From Streptomyces sp. WMMC940 (GTDB lineage Bacteria > Actinomycetota > Actinomycetes > Streptomycetales > Streptomycetaceae), in assembly GCF_027460265.1 (NCBI RefSeq), contig NZ_JAPZBC010000001.1:2755501-2819500 (forward strand): DNA of 64,000 bases. Direction: 5' to 3'. Below the pieces are notes generated by a model that saw only the letters and a list, made by a program, of their open reading frames with translations, was not told the DNA's origin and searched no databases. Positions 8,236 through 16,936 of the stretch are shown in pieces (positions within the stretch are counted from its first letter, which is position 1; each line of letters starts with the position of its first letter). Made by a program: the position numbers and the translations under genes.

Positions 8236-9117
8236 TCAGGCCCGCTCGCGGACTCCGGCGAACAGGTCGTCCTCGGGCAGGGAGGTGTCGACGAGGGACT
8301 TGGCGAGCTCGTACTCCTCGGTCGGCCACACCTCCTTCTGGATCTCCATCGGGACGTGGAACCAGCCGCCGTCGGGGTCGATCTGGGTGGCGTGTGCGAT
8401 CAGCGCCCGGTCGCGGGTCTCGAAGAAGTCGGCGCACGGCACGAACGTGGTGAGGGTCCGCTCGGCGCGCTGGAACTGCTTCCAGCGTTCCAGCCACTCG
8501 CCGTACGGGGACTCCAGGCCGCGCTCGAGCAGGGCCTCGTGGAGGGCGACGGTGCGCGGGCGGTTGAAGCCCTGGTTGTAGTACAGCTTCCGCGCCTGCC
8601 AGGCGGGGCCGTACTCGGACTCGGGGTACTTCTCGGTGTCGGCCGCGCCCTCGAAGGCCACCATCGTGATCTTGTGGGTCATGATGTGGTCCGGGTGCGG
8701 GTAACCGCCGTTCTCGTCGTACGTGGTGATGACCTGGGGACGGAAGGAGCGGATCTTCCGCACCAGCTCGCCCGCCGCCTTGTCGACGTCCTCCAGCGCG
8801 AAGCAGCCCTCGGGCAGCGGGGGCAGCGGGTCGCCCTCCGGCAGGCCGGAGTCGACGAAGCCGAGCCACTCCTGCTTCACGCCCAGGATCCCGCGCGCTT
8901 CGTCCATTTCCTTGCGCCGTACCTCGTGGATGTTCTCCTCGATGTACCGGTTGCCCTGGAGCTTGGGGTTGAGGATGGAGCCGCGCTCGCCTCCCGTGCA
9001 GGTCACGACCAGCACGTCCACCCCCTCGGACACGTACTTGGCCATCGTGGCAGCGCCCTTGCTCGACTCGTCGTCGGGGTGGGCGTGGACGGCCATCAGT
9101 CGCAGCTGCTCAGTCAA
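8236..9117 (-). CDS. mca: Mycothiol S-conjugate amidase Mca
   Basis: Mca hydrolyses mycothiol S-conjugates to a mercapturate plus GlcN-Ins, detoxifying electrophiles and the cell's own antibiotics. I place the start at TTG 9117 (M/L-TEQLRLMAVHAHPDDE) because GAGG lies 8 nt upstream and this is where the family begins. A longer frame opens at ATG 9144. The zinc-binding AHPDDES motif is at residues 12-18, and HPDH with a nearby H lies around residue 140, as in the PIG-L/LmbE deacetylase fold. The length of about 293 residues is normal. The enzyme is cytosolic. It is divergent from the DUF4307 gene; TATAG on the minus strand near 9155 may be its -10 element. Confidence 0.93.
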   Translation of the reverse strand: MTEQLRLMAVHAHPDDESSKGAATMAKYVSEGVDVLVVTCTGGERGSILNPKLQGNRYIEENIHEVRRKEMDEARGILGVKQEWLGFVDSGLPEGDPLPPLPEGCFALEDVDKAAGELVRKIRSFRPQVITTYDENGGYPHPDHIMTHKITMVAFEGAADTEKYPESEYGPAWQARKLYYNQGFNRPRTVALHEALLERGLESPYGEWLERWKQFQRAERTLTTFVPCADFFETRDRALIAHATQIDPDGGWFHVPMEIQKEVWPTEEYELAKSLVDTSLPEDDLFAGVRERA

Positions 9118-9215
9118 GACTCGATCCTCGGTGATGTGTCGCATCGGACGGCTTCTATAGTGACGGAAACCGAGGGGCGAAAATTCCGGCGTCTTTCGGG
9201 AATGAGAGGACGATC

Positions 9216-9632
9216 ATGGGCGCGGTGCGCGAAGGGCTTCCCGAGGGCCGTTACGGGCGCTCGGCGGACGAACGCGCCGATCGCAAGCTCAAGGTCATCG
9301 GCGCGGTGCTCGGCGCCGGCTTCCTCGCCATGATCGCCTGGTTCGGCTACGACTACGTGAGCGGCCAGCGGATCAGCGCCGAGGTCATCAAGTTCGACGT
9401 CACCGCGGAGGACCGGGTCCAGGTTCATCTGGAGGTCCGCAAGGACGGCGACGCCCAGGGCTACTGCACCCTGCGTTCGCGGGCCGAGGACGGCTCCGAG
9501 GTCGGCCGCCGGGACGTCCGCTTCGACATGCGCGAGACGCGGGTGGACCGGGTCGTCACCGTGCGTACGACGGCGAGGGCGACGAGTGCCGAACTCGCGG
9601 GCTGTACCGCGGACGACGGGCCGAAGGGCTGA
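9216..9632 (+). CDS. DUF4307 membrane-anchored protein
   Basis: The 138-residue product has a cytosolic N-terminus (MGAVREGLPEGRYGR), one membrane helix at about residues 28-46 and an extracytoplasmic beta-rich domain (ISAEVIKFDVTAEDRVQVHLEV) with conserved cysteines (YCTLR and AGCTA). This matches the DUF4307 family of actinobacteria, found beside mca and greA. The start has AGGACGATC upstream. Its role is unknown; the location between thiol detoxification and greA is conserved but not informative. Confidence 0.88.
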   Translation: MGAVREGLPEGRYGRSADERADRKLKVIGAVLGAGFLAMIAWFGYDYVSGQRISAEVIKFDVTAEDRVQVHLEVRKDGDAQGYCTLRSRAEDGSEVGRRDVRFDMRETRVDRVVTVRTTARATSAELAGCTADDGPKG

Positions 9633-9801
9633 CGTTTTCCCGGTCGCGTCGGCGCTGACCTGCGCGGACGTATTTTTGATGGCTTTCGGTCCTCCCCCTT
9701 TTCGCCGCCAATTGTTAGGCTCGTGGTTTCGCCCACTCGTGGAGGTACATCCTTCTGGGTAGGGCGATGCTTTGTATCCCCAGTACCTACGAGGAGCACC
9801 T

Positions 9802-10299
9802 GTGACCCAGACCAGCGAAGACGTCACCTGGCTCACCCAGGAGGCGTACAACCAGCTCAAGGCCGAGCTGGAGCACCTGTCTGGTCCCGCGCGCGTCGAG
9901 ATCGCGAAGAAGATCGAGGCGGCCCGCGAGGAGGGCGACCTGCGGGAGAACGGCGGGTACCACGCGGCCAAGGAGGAGCAGGGCAAGCAGGAGCTCCGTG
10001 TGCGCCAGCTGACCCAGCTCCTGGAGAAGGCCAAGGTCGGCGAGGCCCCGGCGGACAACGGCACGGTGGCTCCCGGCATGGTCGTGACGGTCGCCTTCGA
10101 CGGCGACGAGAGCGACACGGAGACCTTCCTGCTCGCCTCCCGCGAGTACGCGTCGGGCGACATCTCGACGTACTCGCCGCAGTCCCCGCTCGGCTCGGGC
10201 GTGAACGGCAAGAAGGTCGGCCAGGACGCGGAGTACGAGCTTCCCAACGGCAAGACGGCCATGGTGAGGATCCTCGAGGCCAAGCCGTACCAGGGCTGA
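9802..10299 (+). CDS. greA: Transcription elongation factor GreA
   Basis: GreA stimulates cleavage of the 3' end of nascent RNA in backtracked RNA polymerase. The start is GTG 9802 (VTQTSEDVTWLTQEAYNQL), with GAGGAG 6 nt upstream. An in-frame ATG at 9772 would add ten residues that the family lacks. The N-terminal coiled coil (about residues 10-80) carries the tip sequence EEGDLRENGGYH, with the acidic pair used at the active site. The C-terminal FKBP-like domain ends with NGKTAMVRILEAKPY. At 165 residues the length is typical. A strong terminator follows. Confidence 0.95.
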   Translation: MTQTSEDVTWLTQEAYNQLKAELEHLSGPARVEIAKKIEAAREEGDLRENGGYHAAKEEQGKQELRVRQLTQLLEKAKVGEAPADNGTVAPGMVVTVAFDGDESDTETFLLASREYASGDISTYSPQSPLGSGVNGKKVGQDAEYELPNGKTAMVRILEAKPYQG

Positions 10300-10330
10300 G
10301 CCGCCGCGTCGGCACGGCCCCCGCACGCCA

Positions 10331-10368
10331 GAAGGCCCCGGCAGCGATCCGACGCTGCCGGGGCCTTC
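10331..10368. terminator. Bidirectional terminator between greA and the ABC permease
   Basis: A perfect 16-bp stem (GAAGGCCCCGGCAGCG with its complement) closes a 6-nt loop, ATCCGA. It lies between convergent genes and can serve both. Confidence 0.85.
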
Positions 10369-10408
10369 CGCCGTCCGCCGGGACGGTACGGAGAGGGGGT
10401 CGTGGGGT

Positions 10409-11266
10409 TCAGACCGCCGAGCGGTACTTGCGCACCGCGAGGGTGCGGAAGACCGACAGGATCAGCACCGACCAGATCACCGAAGCCAGCACCGGGTGCT
10501 GCATGGGCCAGGCGTCGGGCGCCTCGAAGCCGGGCGGCAGATTGCCGAACAACTCGCGGCACGCCTGCACCGTCGCGCTGAACGGGTTCCACTCGGCGAT
10601 CGTCCGCAGGAAGCCCGGCATGTTGTTGGCGTCCACGAAGGCGTTCGAGATGAACGTCAGCGGGAACAGCCAGATCAGCCCGCCGGAAGTGGCGGCCTCG
10701 GGCGTGCGGACCGACAGGCCGATCAGAGCCCCGATCCACGAGAAGGCGTAACCGAGCAGGAGCAGCAGCAGGAAGCCGAGCAGCACCTTGCCGAGGTTCT
10801 CGTGGGTCCGCCAGCCGACGAGCAGCGCCACGACGGCGAGGACGACGAGCGTCAGCGCCGTCTGCACCAGGTCGGCGAGGGTGCGACCGGTGAGGACCGC
10901 GCCCCGGGCCATCGGCAGCGAGCGGAAGCGGTCGATGAGGCCCTTGTGCATGTCGTCGGCGATGCCCGCACCGGCACCCGCGGTCGCGAACGTGACGGTC
11001 TGGGCGAAGATGCCCGCCATCAGGAACTCGCGGTAGGCCTGGGTCGAGGTGGAGGCACCGACCTGGATGGAACCGCCGAACACGTACGTGAAGAGCACCA
11101 CGAACATGATCGGCTGGATCATCCCGAAGATGATCATCTCCGGGATCCGGGTCATGCGGATCAGATTGCGCTTGGCGACGACGAGCGAGTCGCTCACCGA
11201 CTGCACGATGCCGCCGCGCGGGCGGGGCGCGGCGACGCGGTCCGCCGCTTCCTGGACGGTGGTCAC
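10409..11266 (-). CDS. ABC-2 type exporter permease, DrrB family
   Basis: The 285-residue product has a basic cytosolic N-terminus, then six membrane helices typical of ABC2_membrane permeases, beginning with PIMFVVLFTYVFGG at about residues 52-65. The motif GIADDMHKGLIDRFRSLPMAR around residues 105-125 is the characteristic cytosolic coupling loop of daunorubicin-resistance-type permeases. Its ATG overlaps the ATPase stop by 4 bp, so the two are translationally coupled. The substrate is unknown; drugs, lipids and antibiotics are all exported by this family. Confidence 0.92.
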   Translation of the reverse strand: MTTVQEAADRVAAPRPRGGIVQSVSDSLVVAKRNLIRMTRIPEMIIFGMIQPIMFVVLFTYVFGGSIQVGASTSTQAYREFLMAGIFAQTVTFATAGAGAGIADDMHKGLIDRFRSLPMARGAVLTGRTLADLVQTALTLVVLAVVALLVGWRTHENLGKVLLGFLLLLLLGYAFSWIGALIGLSVRTPEAATSGGLIWLFPLTFISNAFVDANNMPGFLRTIAEWNPFSATVQACRELFGNLPPGFEAPDAWPMQHPVLASVIWSVLILSVFRTLAVRKYRSAV

Positions 11267-12297
11267 TTCACGGCCTCCTTCCCGGCCTTGCGGTCCTTGC
11301 CCTGCCGGGCGGCCGGCACCTCGCCGCCGTCCTCGGCGCCCTGCTCGGCATGGCGGCCGGTCAGGGAGATGAAGACGTCGTCGAGGGTCGGGCGGCGCAG
11401 ACCGATGTCGTCGATCTCGATGCCGGCGGCGTCCAGTTCGCGGATCACCTCGGCGAGCAGCTTGGCCCCACCGGTCACCGGGACCGTGAGCCTGCGGGTG
11501 TGCTCCTCGACCGCGATGTCGCCTGCGGCCGCTCCTTCCGCGCCGAAGCGGCGGAGGATGCCGCGGGCCGGGGCGATCTCGTCGGGCCGGTGGACGACGA
11601 CCTCGACTCGCTCACCACCGGTACGGGCCTTGAGCTGGTCCGCGCTGCCCCGGGCGATGACCTTGCCGTGGTCGACGACGCAGATGTCGTCGGCCAGGTG
11701 GTCGGCCTCCTCCAGGTACTGCGTGGTCAGCAGCAGGGTCGTACCGCCGCCGACGAGCTCCTTGATGACCTCCCACAGCGCCTGGCGGTTGCGGGGGTCG
11801 AGACCGGTCGTGGGTTCGTCCATGAACATCACGGGTGGTGAGACGACGAGCGCGGCGGCGAGGTCGAGGCGTCGACGCATGCCGCCGGAGTAGGTCTTCG
11901 CCGGGCGGTCGGCGGCGTCGGCGAGGTTGAAGCGCTCCAGCAGCTCTCCCGCCCTGGCCTTCGCGGCCCTGGCGTTCATCTGGTAGAGCCGGCCGACCAT
12001 CTGCAGGTTCTCGCGGCCGGTCAGGTACTCGTCGACCGCGGCGAACTGGCCGGAGAGCCCGATCGACCGCCGGACTTCGTTGGGGTTCTGGAGGACGTCG
12101 ACGCCCGCCACGACGGCTCTGCCGCTGTCGGGGCGGAGCAGGGTGGTCAGGACGCGCACGGCGGTGGTCTTGCCCGCGCCGTTCGGGCCGAGGAGCCCGA
12201 GGACGGTGCCCTCGGGAACATCGAGATCAACTCCGTCCAGAGCCCTTACCTCGCCGAAGGTCTTGACCAGACCCTCGGCGTAGATGGCGCCAGGCAT
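11263..12297 (-). CDS. ABC exporter ATPase, DrrA family
   Basis: The 344-residue product carries a full ABC domain: Walker A GPNGAGKTT near residue 36, Q-loop, signature YSGGMRRRLDLA near 140, Walker B VMFMDEPTTGLDPR and the H-loop region. A C-terminal DUF4162-like extension typical of DrrA proteins ends at about residue 310, and a charged tail follows. It powers the permease whose start it overlaps. The start ATG is followed by PGAIYAEGLVKTFGEV, the usual beginning. The upstream region holds two copies of AACGCGATAC. Confidence 0.93.
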   Translation of the reverse strand: MPGAIYAEGLVKTFGEVRALDGVDLDVPEGTVLGLLGPNGAGKTTAVRVLTTLLRPDSGRAVVAGVDVLQNPNEVRRSIGLSGQFAAVDEYLTGRENLQMVGRLYQMNARAAKARAGELLERFNLADAADRPAKTYSGGMRRRLDLAAALVVSPPVMFMDEPTTGLDPRNRQALWEVIKELVGGGTTLLLTTQYLEEADHLADDICVVDHGKVIARGSADQLKARTGGERVEVVVHRPDEIAPARGILRRFGAEGAAAGDIAVEEHTRRLTVPVTGGAKLLAEVIRELDAAGIEIDDIGLRRPTLDDVFISLTGRHAEQGAEDGGEVPAARQGKDRKAGKEAVK

Positions 12298-12420
12298 GTG
12301 GGTACTCCCAGTCAGGTGGTGGCGGCGGTGCTTACCGTTTGCTCACTTCGGGCGATTGCTGCGCAAGCTTAGATTTCGCCAACCGCCGGCGCAGGCGAAT
12401 TTACGACCCGGCCGCACCAT

Positions 12421-12440
12421 AACGCGATACAACGCGATAC
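12421..12440. promoter_or_regulatory. Tandem AACGCGATAC repeat upstream of the ABC exporter
   Basis: Two adjacent, identical 10-bp copies lie about 124 bp upstream of the ATPase start. Direct repeats at helical-turn spacing are compatible with a dimeric or cooperative regulator. Binding is inferred only. A separate GC-only repeat (GGGCGCGGGCCGGGC, about 2.5 copies) lies at 12507-12542 near the 3' end of the next gene. Confidence 0.35.
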
Positions 12441-12575
12441 TCAACCCTTGCGACGCACGGCCGGTCGCGGGAACTCGCGCACCGCCGCACCGGCCCACGC
12501 CTGCCGGGCGCGGGCCGGGCGGGCGCGGGCCGGGCGGGCGCGGAACGGCAAGGGGCCGCGCACCCGGCCGTCGGG

Positions 12576-13805
12576 TCACCCGACCGCGTGGTAGCCCGCC
12601 TCCCGGAGCGCCTCCGCGACCTCCGCGCAGTGCTCGGGCCCCTTCGTCTCCAGATGGAGCTCCACCTCGACCTCCGTCAGGCCGAGCCGCGGATCCGTCC
12701 GCACGTGCCCCACGTCCAGAACGTTCGCATCCGCCACTGACAACACCCCCAGCAGCGTCGCCAACGCCCCCGGCCGGTCCGGCAGACGCAGCCGCAACGA
12801 CAGGTAGCGGCCCGCGGCGGCCATTCCGTGGCGCAGGACGCGCTGCATCAGCAGCGGGTCCACATTGCCGCCCGACAGCACCGCGACGACCGGTCCCTGG
12901 TACGCCGCCGGGTCGGTCAGCAGCGCCGCGACGGGACTCGCCCCCGCCGGCTCGACCACCAGCTTCGCCCGCTCCAGGCACAGCAGGAGCGCCGAGGAGA
13001 GCGCGTCCTCGGAGACCGTGCGCACGTCGTCGACCAGGTCCTCGACCAGCGCGAACGGGACGTCCCCCGGCCGCCCCACCTTGATGCCGTCCGCCATCGT
13101 CGCCGGGGACTCGATCGACACCGGCCGCCCCGCAGCGAGCGACGGCGGGTACGCGGCCGACCCCTCCGCCTGGACCCCGACCAGCTTCACATCGGGTCGC
13201 AGCGCCTTCACCGCCACCGCGATGCCCGCGACGAGACCGCCGCCGCCGACCCCGACGACGATCGTCCGCACCTCCGGGCACTGCTCGAGGATCTCCAGCC
13301 CCACCGTGCCCTGCCCGGCGATGATGTCCGGGTGGTCGAAGGGATGGATGAAGACGGCACCGGTTTCGTGCGCGTACTCCTGCGCCGCGGCCAGGGTCTC
13401 GTCGACGACATGGCCATGCAGCCTCACATCGGCGCCGTAGTCACGGGTCGCGGCGACCTTCGGCAGCGGAGCCCCCTTCGGCATGAAGACCGTGGAGTGC
13501 ACACCGAGCAGTGAGGAGGCGAGCGCGACGCCCTGCGCGTGGTTGCCCGCCGACGCCGCGACGACGCCGGCGGCCCGCTCCTCGGGCCGCAGCCCCGAGA
13601 TCCGCACGTAGGCGCCGCGCAGCTTGAACGACCCCGTCCGCTGGAGGTTCTCGCACTTCAGGTGCACCGGGGCCCCGACCAGGCCCGACAGGTGACGGCT
13701 GCCTTCCATGGGCGTCAGCCGCGCGACCCCGGAGAGCATCTTCTGGGCGCCCCGCACGTCGTCGAGGATGACCGGGTGAAAGGGGCCAGTGGTACGGAAG
13801 CTCAT
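12576..13805 (-). CDS. ilvA: Threonine ammonia-lyase (threonine dehydratase) with ACT domain
   Basis: This PLP enzyme deaminates L-threonine to 2-oxobutanoate, a precursor of isoleucine and of propionyl-CoA. The 409-residue product has the PLP lysine in TGSFKLRGA (K61), the ASAGNHAQG loop near residue 85, the glycine-rich phosphate loop VGVGGGGLVAG near 185 and SGGNVD near 320. A C-terminal ACT domain starts around 335 (LSLRLRLPDRPGALATLL). The form with one ACT domain could be the biosynthetic (ilvA) or catabolic (tdcB) type; the sequence alone does not decide. It is divergent from the MarR gene. Confidence 0.9.
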   Translation of the reverse strand: MSFRTTGPFHPVILDDVRGAQKMLSGVARLTPMEGSRHLSGLVGAPVHLKCENLQRTGSFKLRGAYVRISGLRPEERAAGVVAASAGNHAQGVALASSLLGVHSTVFMPKGAPLPKVAATRDYGADVRLHGHVVDETLAAAQEYAHETGAVFIHPFDHPDIIAGQGTVGLEILEQCPEVRTIVVGVGGGGLVAGIAVAVKALRPDVKLVGVQAEGSAAYPPSLAAGRPVSIESPATMADGIKVGRPGDVPFALVEDLVDDVRTVSEDALSSALLLCLERAKLVVEPAGASPVAALLTDPAAYQGPVVAVLSGGNVDPLLMQRVLRHGMAAAGRYLSLRLRLPDRPGALATLLGVLSVADANVLDVGHVRTDPRLGLTEVEVELHLETKGPEHCAEVAEALREAGYHAVG

Positions 13806-13953
13806 GACAGCAAGTCTCGCAGCTCAGCGGCGGGACGGCGGCCCCGGGAAGGCGGCCGTCCGCAGGTTTCCCCAGGGCCGGTACGCACCCGCCCGGCTGC
13901 GCGTACTCTGTCCCCCACCAACCGACCACCGCACGAGAGAGCCCCCCGTAGCC

Positions 13954-14466
13954 ATGCCCACATCTCAGGACATGACGACTGATCTTGACGCCGGTCTCCT
14001 CGATGCCCTCCAGCACCAGGTGGCCGTCTTCGCACGCAGAGCCGAGCAGACGCGCCTGGGCGGCGTCGGCCAGGTCCGCAACTCGATGGACCGCGCCGCC
14101 TATCTGCTGCTCAACCGGCTCGACCAGGAAGGACCGATGGGCGTCAAGGCCCTCGCGGCGGGCATGGGCATCGACTCCTCGACCGTCACCCGCCAGGTCG
14201 CGCCGCTCGTCGACACCGGCCTGGTGAAGCGCACGTCCCACCCGGAGGACGGCCGCGCCGTCGTGCTGCAGCTGTCTCCCCGCGGCCTGGCCCGCCTGGA
14301 GGAGGTCCGCGCCTCGCGGCGCGAACTCATGGCCCAGGTGACCGGCGGCTGGACTCCGGAGGAGCGGGAATCGTTCTGCACCCTGCTCACCCGTTTCAAC
14401 TCGGCGCTCTCCGCCCGGCAGGCCGGGCTGCCCGCCGAAGTGACGGAGACGTCCCCGACCTCTTGA
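13954..14466 (+). CDS. MarR-family transcriptional regulator
   Basis: The 170-residue product starts at ATG 13954 (MPTSQDMTTDL); a second ATG at 13972 is possible. The winged helix spans about residues 50-125: helix-turn-helix MGVKALAAGMGIDSSTVTRQVAPLVDTGLV, then a wing with the typical DxRxx-like KRTSHPEDGRAVVLQLSPRG. N- and C-terminal helices would form the dimer. Being divergent from threonine ammonia-lyase, it may regulate that gene or itself; the ligand is unknown. Confidence 0.9.
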   Translation: MPTSQDMTTDLDAGLLDALQHQVAVFARRAEQTRLGGVGQVRNSMDRAAYLLLNRLDQEGPMGVKALAAGMGIDSSTVTRQVAPLVDTGLVKRTSHPEDGRAVVLQLSPRGLARLEEVRASRRELMAQVTGGWTPEERESFCTLLTRFNSALSARQAGLPAEVTETSPTS

Positions 14467-14497
14467 CCGGGACCGCCGCCTGCCCTGGTATGAGGAC

Positions 14498-15004
14498 GTG
14501 CGCGAGAGCCGGGAGTCCACGCTCACCGGCCGCCGCGCCCGCGAGTTCGAGGCATTCGTCGCGGGCGCCGGTGGCCGACTGCTGCATGTCTCGACCCTGC
14601 TGACCGCCGAGCCCTCCGGCCGGTGCCCCCGGGCCCAGCGGCTGCTGCTCGGCGCTCTGGCCCACATGTACGCGGAGTGGGACCGGCTGCGGGACGAGGA
14701 TCCGTACGACCTCACCCGCCAGGAGCTCGTCACCCGCTTCGCGCGCAGCGCCTGGCGCCTGCACCGGCGCTCCCGCGTCCGGGACACCGGGTCGGAGCGC
14801 GGGGTGCTCGCCCGGCTCGGTCCGCAGGAGCGGCTCGTCGTGGTACTGCGGCTGTACGAGGGCGTACCCGAGGAACAGACGGCCGCGCTGCTCGGACTGC
14901 CGGTGGAGCGGGTCGGCACGATCGGCACCCGCGCGGTCTCCCTGCTGCGCGGCACCCGCCCGCCGCGGCCGCGCCGGACCGGCGACCGGGCGGACGCCCG
15001 ATGA
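14498..15004 (+). CDS. Degenerate sigma-70 (ECF/SigE-like) protein
   Basis: The 168-residue product begins at GTG 14498. A TGGTAT hexamer ends 6 nt before it and there is no Shine-Dalgarno, so it may be leaderless. Residues 18-95 resemble sigma region 2 of the SigE-like group (FEAFVAGAGGRLLHVSTLLT... AQRLLLGALAHMY) but lack the usual E-D-L-x-Q acidic core. Residues 105-155 form a recognisable region 4 (LGPQERLVVVLRLYEGVPEEQTAALLGLPVERVGTIGTRAVSLLRG). It overlaps the next gene by 4 bp. It could be a real sigma factor, a non-catalytic regulator or a decayed one. Confidence 0.75.
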   Translation: MRESRESTLTGRRAREFEAFVAGAGGRLLHVSTLLTAEPSGRCPRAQRLLLGALAHMYAEWDRLRDEDPYDLTRQELVTRFARSAWRLHRRSRVRDTGSERGVLARLGPQERLVVVLRLYEGVPEEQTAALLGLPVERVGTIGTRAVSLLRGTRPPRPRRTGDRADAR

Positions 15005-15252
15005 GCCGCCCGGGACGCAAGGAGGAGGAGATACGGCGGATGCTGGACGTCCCGCACCCGCTCGTACCGGCCGATCTGCACGTCCGGGCGGCGCGCCGCG
15101 GCGCGCGGCTGCGCCGGCGGCGCCGCACGCTCAACCACGTGGGGTGCGTGCTGCTGGTGGTGGCGGCGATCGCCTTCGCGATATGGGCGGTGGCCGTCGA
15201 GCCGTGGGTCGCACCGCCCTCGGCGACGACCCCGGAGATCGACGGCTGGTGA
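15001..15252 (+). CDS. Small membrane protein coupled to the sigma-like gene
   Basis: The 83-residue product begins MSRPGRKEEEIRRMLDVPHP at an ATG overlapping the upstream stop (ATGA). The cytosolic part is rich in Arg (RRGARLRRRRRTL), one membrane helix lies at about residues 43-65 (VGCVLLVVAAIAFAIWAVAV), and a short outer tail ends with PEIDGW. A single-pass protein coupled to a sigma-like gene has the arrangement of an anti-sigma factor, but no zinc-binding HxxxCxxC motif is present. The role is therefore inference only. Confidence 0.8.
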   Translation: MSRPGRKEEEIRRMLDVPHPLVPADLHVRAARRGARLRRRRRTLNHVGCVLLVVAAIAFAIWAVAVEPWVAPPSATTPEIDGW

Positions 15253-15316
15253 GGGTCGCGCGGTCCGGACCTATCCTGGAACCAGCGGCGCAACGCCCCA
15301 GCACCAGGAGGTCGCC

Positions 15317-15508
15317 ATGACCAGGAAAGTTGCCGACTGCCGCAAGTTTCCCAGCGAGACGGACTGCACGCTCACCATCTCGGGCGAGGAGGACGAAGTC
15401 CTGCGAGCCGCCACCGACCACGCCGTCTCCGTCCACGGTCACACCGAGTCGCCCGAACTCCGCGAGCAGATACGCGGAATGCTCGAGGACGAGAAGGTCG
15501 GCGCCTGA
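15317..15508 (+). CDS. DUF1059 domain protein
   Basis: The 63-residue product starts at ATG with AGGAGG 5 nt upstream. The sequence MTRKVADCRKFPSE, then DCTLTISGEEDEVLRAA... HAVSVHGH matches the small DUF1059 family with its two conserved cysteines (C8 and C17) and a histidine pair. It is soluble and cytosolic. Function unknown; the cysteines and histidines suggest metal or redox chemistry, but nothing here shows it. Confidence 0.9.
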   Translation: MTRKVADCRKFPSETDCTLTISGEEDEVLRAATDHAVSVHGHTESPELREQIRGMLEDEKVGA

Positions 15509-15704
15509 CCCGCAGTCAGATCACTCGCCCCGCGGACCGCATCACGCACACCGCATCACGCACACGAGAAGCCGACCGGGCACACGAGTCCTGCCGGGCG
15601 CACGAGTCGGAACGTTCACCGCCGACCGTACAGCGGACCGCGCGCCCGGAGGCACGGGGGGCACCCGCCCCCCGAACTCGCCGGCCGGACACGCGGCCCG
15701 ACCG

Positions 15705-16853
15705 TCACCGGCCCAGTGCCTGCTGGAGGTCGGCCAGCAGATCGTCCGCCGACTCGATGCCCACCGACAGCCGCACCAGGTCCGCCGGGACCTCCAGCGC
15801 GGAGCCGGCGACACTGGCGTGCGTCATCCTGCCCGGGTGCTCGATCAGCGACTCGACACCGCCCAGGGACTCGCCGAGGGTGAACAGCCGGGCACGGTTG
15901 CAGACCTCGACGGCCGCCTCCTCGCCACCCCGGACCTGGAAGGAGACCATCCCTCCGAAGTTCCGCATCTGCTTCGCCGCGATCTCGTGCCCCGGATGCT
16001 CCTCCAGCCCCGGGTACAGCACCCGCGTCACCTCGGGGTGGCCGCTGAGCATCTCCGCGACCCGCGCCGCGTTCTCGCTGTGGCGGTCCATGCGCACCGC
16101 GAGCGTCTTGATGCCCCGCAGCACGATCCACGAGTCGAAGGGCCCGGCCACCGCGCCCATCGCGTTCTGGTGGTACGCCAGTTCCTCGCCGAGACCGGCG
16201 TCGGCCGTGACCAGCGCCCCGCCGACCACGTCCGAGTGACCGCCCATGTACTTGGTGAGCGAGTGCACGACCACGTCCGCACCGAGCGCGAGGGGCTGCT
16301 GCAGGTACGGACTGGCGAAGGTGTTGTCCACGACGAGCCTCGCCCCGGCCGTGCGGGCGATGTCCGCGACGGCGGCGATGTCGGTGATGCCGAGCAGCGG
16401 GTTGGAGGGCGTCTCGACCCAGATCACCTTCGTACGGTCGGTGAGGGCGGCCCGCACCGACTCGGGGTCGGAGGTGTCCGCCACCGAGTACTCCACGCCC
16501 CAGCGCCGCACCACCTTGGCGAACAGCCGGAACGTGCCGCCGTAGGCGTCGTTCGGGATCACCACGTGGTCGCCGGGCACCAGCAGCGCGCGCAGCAGGC
16601 AGTCCTCGGCGGCGAGCCCGGAGGCGAAGGCGAGGCCACGGTTGCCGCCCTCCAGCGCCGCGAGGTTCTCCTCCAGCGCCGTACGGGTCGGGTTGGCGCT
16701 GCGGCTGTACTCGTAACCGCCCCGAAGCCCGCCCACACCGTCCTGCTTGTAGGTGGACACCTGGTAGATCGGCGGGACGACCGCACCGGTCAGCGGGTCG
16801 GCGGTGTTGCCCGCGTGGATGGCGAGGGTCTCGAAACTGTGCTGGTCGCTCAT
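15705..16853 (-). CDS. metB: Cystathionine gamma-synthase
   Basis: This PLP enzyme of the Cys/Met transsulfuration family is 382 residues long. The Schiff-base lysine is K201 in HSLTKYMGGHSD, preceded by the cofactor-binding DNTFASPYLQQP. The phosphate-binding YSRSANPTR lies near residue 49 and the C-terminal substrate loop (GLEEHPGHEIA... GGMVSF) is present. Family members catalyse cystathionine synthesis (MetB) or cleavage (MetC/CTH); in actinobacteria some do both, so the direction is not certain. The gene is monocistronic and divergent from the gene at 16937. Confidence 0.88.
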   Translation of the reverse strand: MSDQHSFETLAIHAGNTADPLTGAVVPPIYQVSTYKQDGVGGLRGGYEYSRSANPTRTALEENLAALEGGNRGLAFASGLAAEDCLLRALLVPGDHVVIPNDAYGGTFRLFAKVVRRWGVEYSVADTSDPESVRAALTDRTKVIWVETPSNPLLGITDIAAVADIARTAGARLVVDNTFASPYLQQPLALGADVVVHSLTKYMGGHSDVVGGALVTADAGLGEELAYHQNAMGAVAGPFDSWIVLRGIKTLAVRMDRHSENAARVAEMLSGHPEVTRVLYPGLEEHPGHEIAAKQMRNFGGMVSFQVRGGEEAAVEVCNRARLFTLGESLGGVESLIEHPGRMTHASVAGSALEVPADLVRLSVGIESADDLLADLQQALGR

Positions 16854-16936
16854 GCGACCCGAGCGTAGTCCCCCGTCGGGCCTCCGGGCGCTCCCCGGCC
16901 GGTTCCCATCGCTCGGCCGTCCGGGACAATGGCCCC

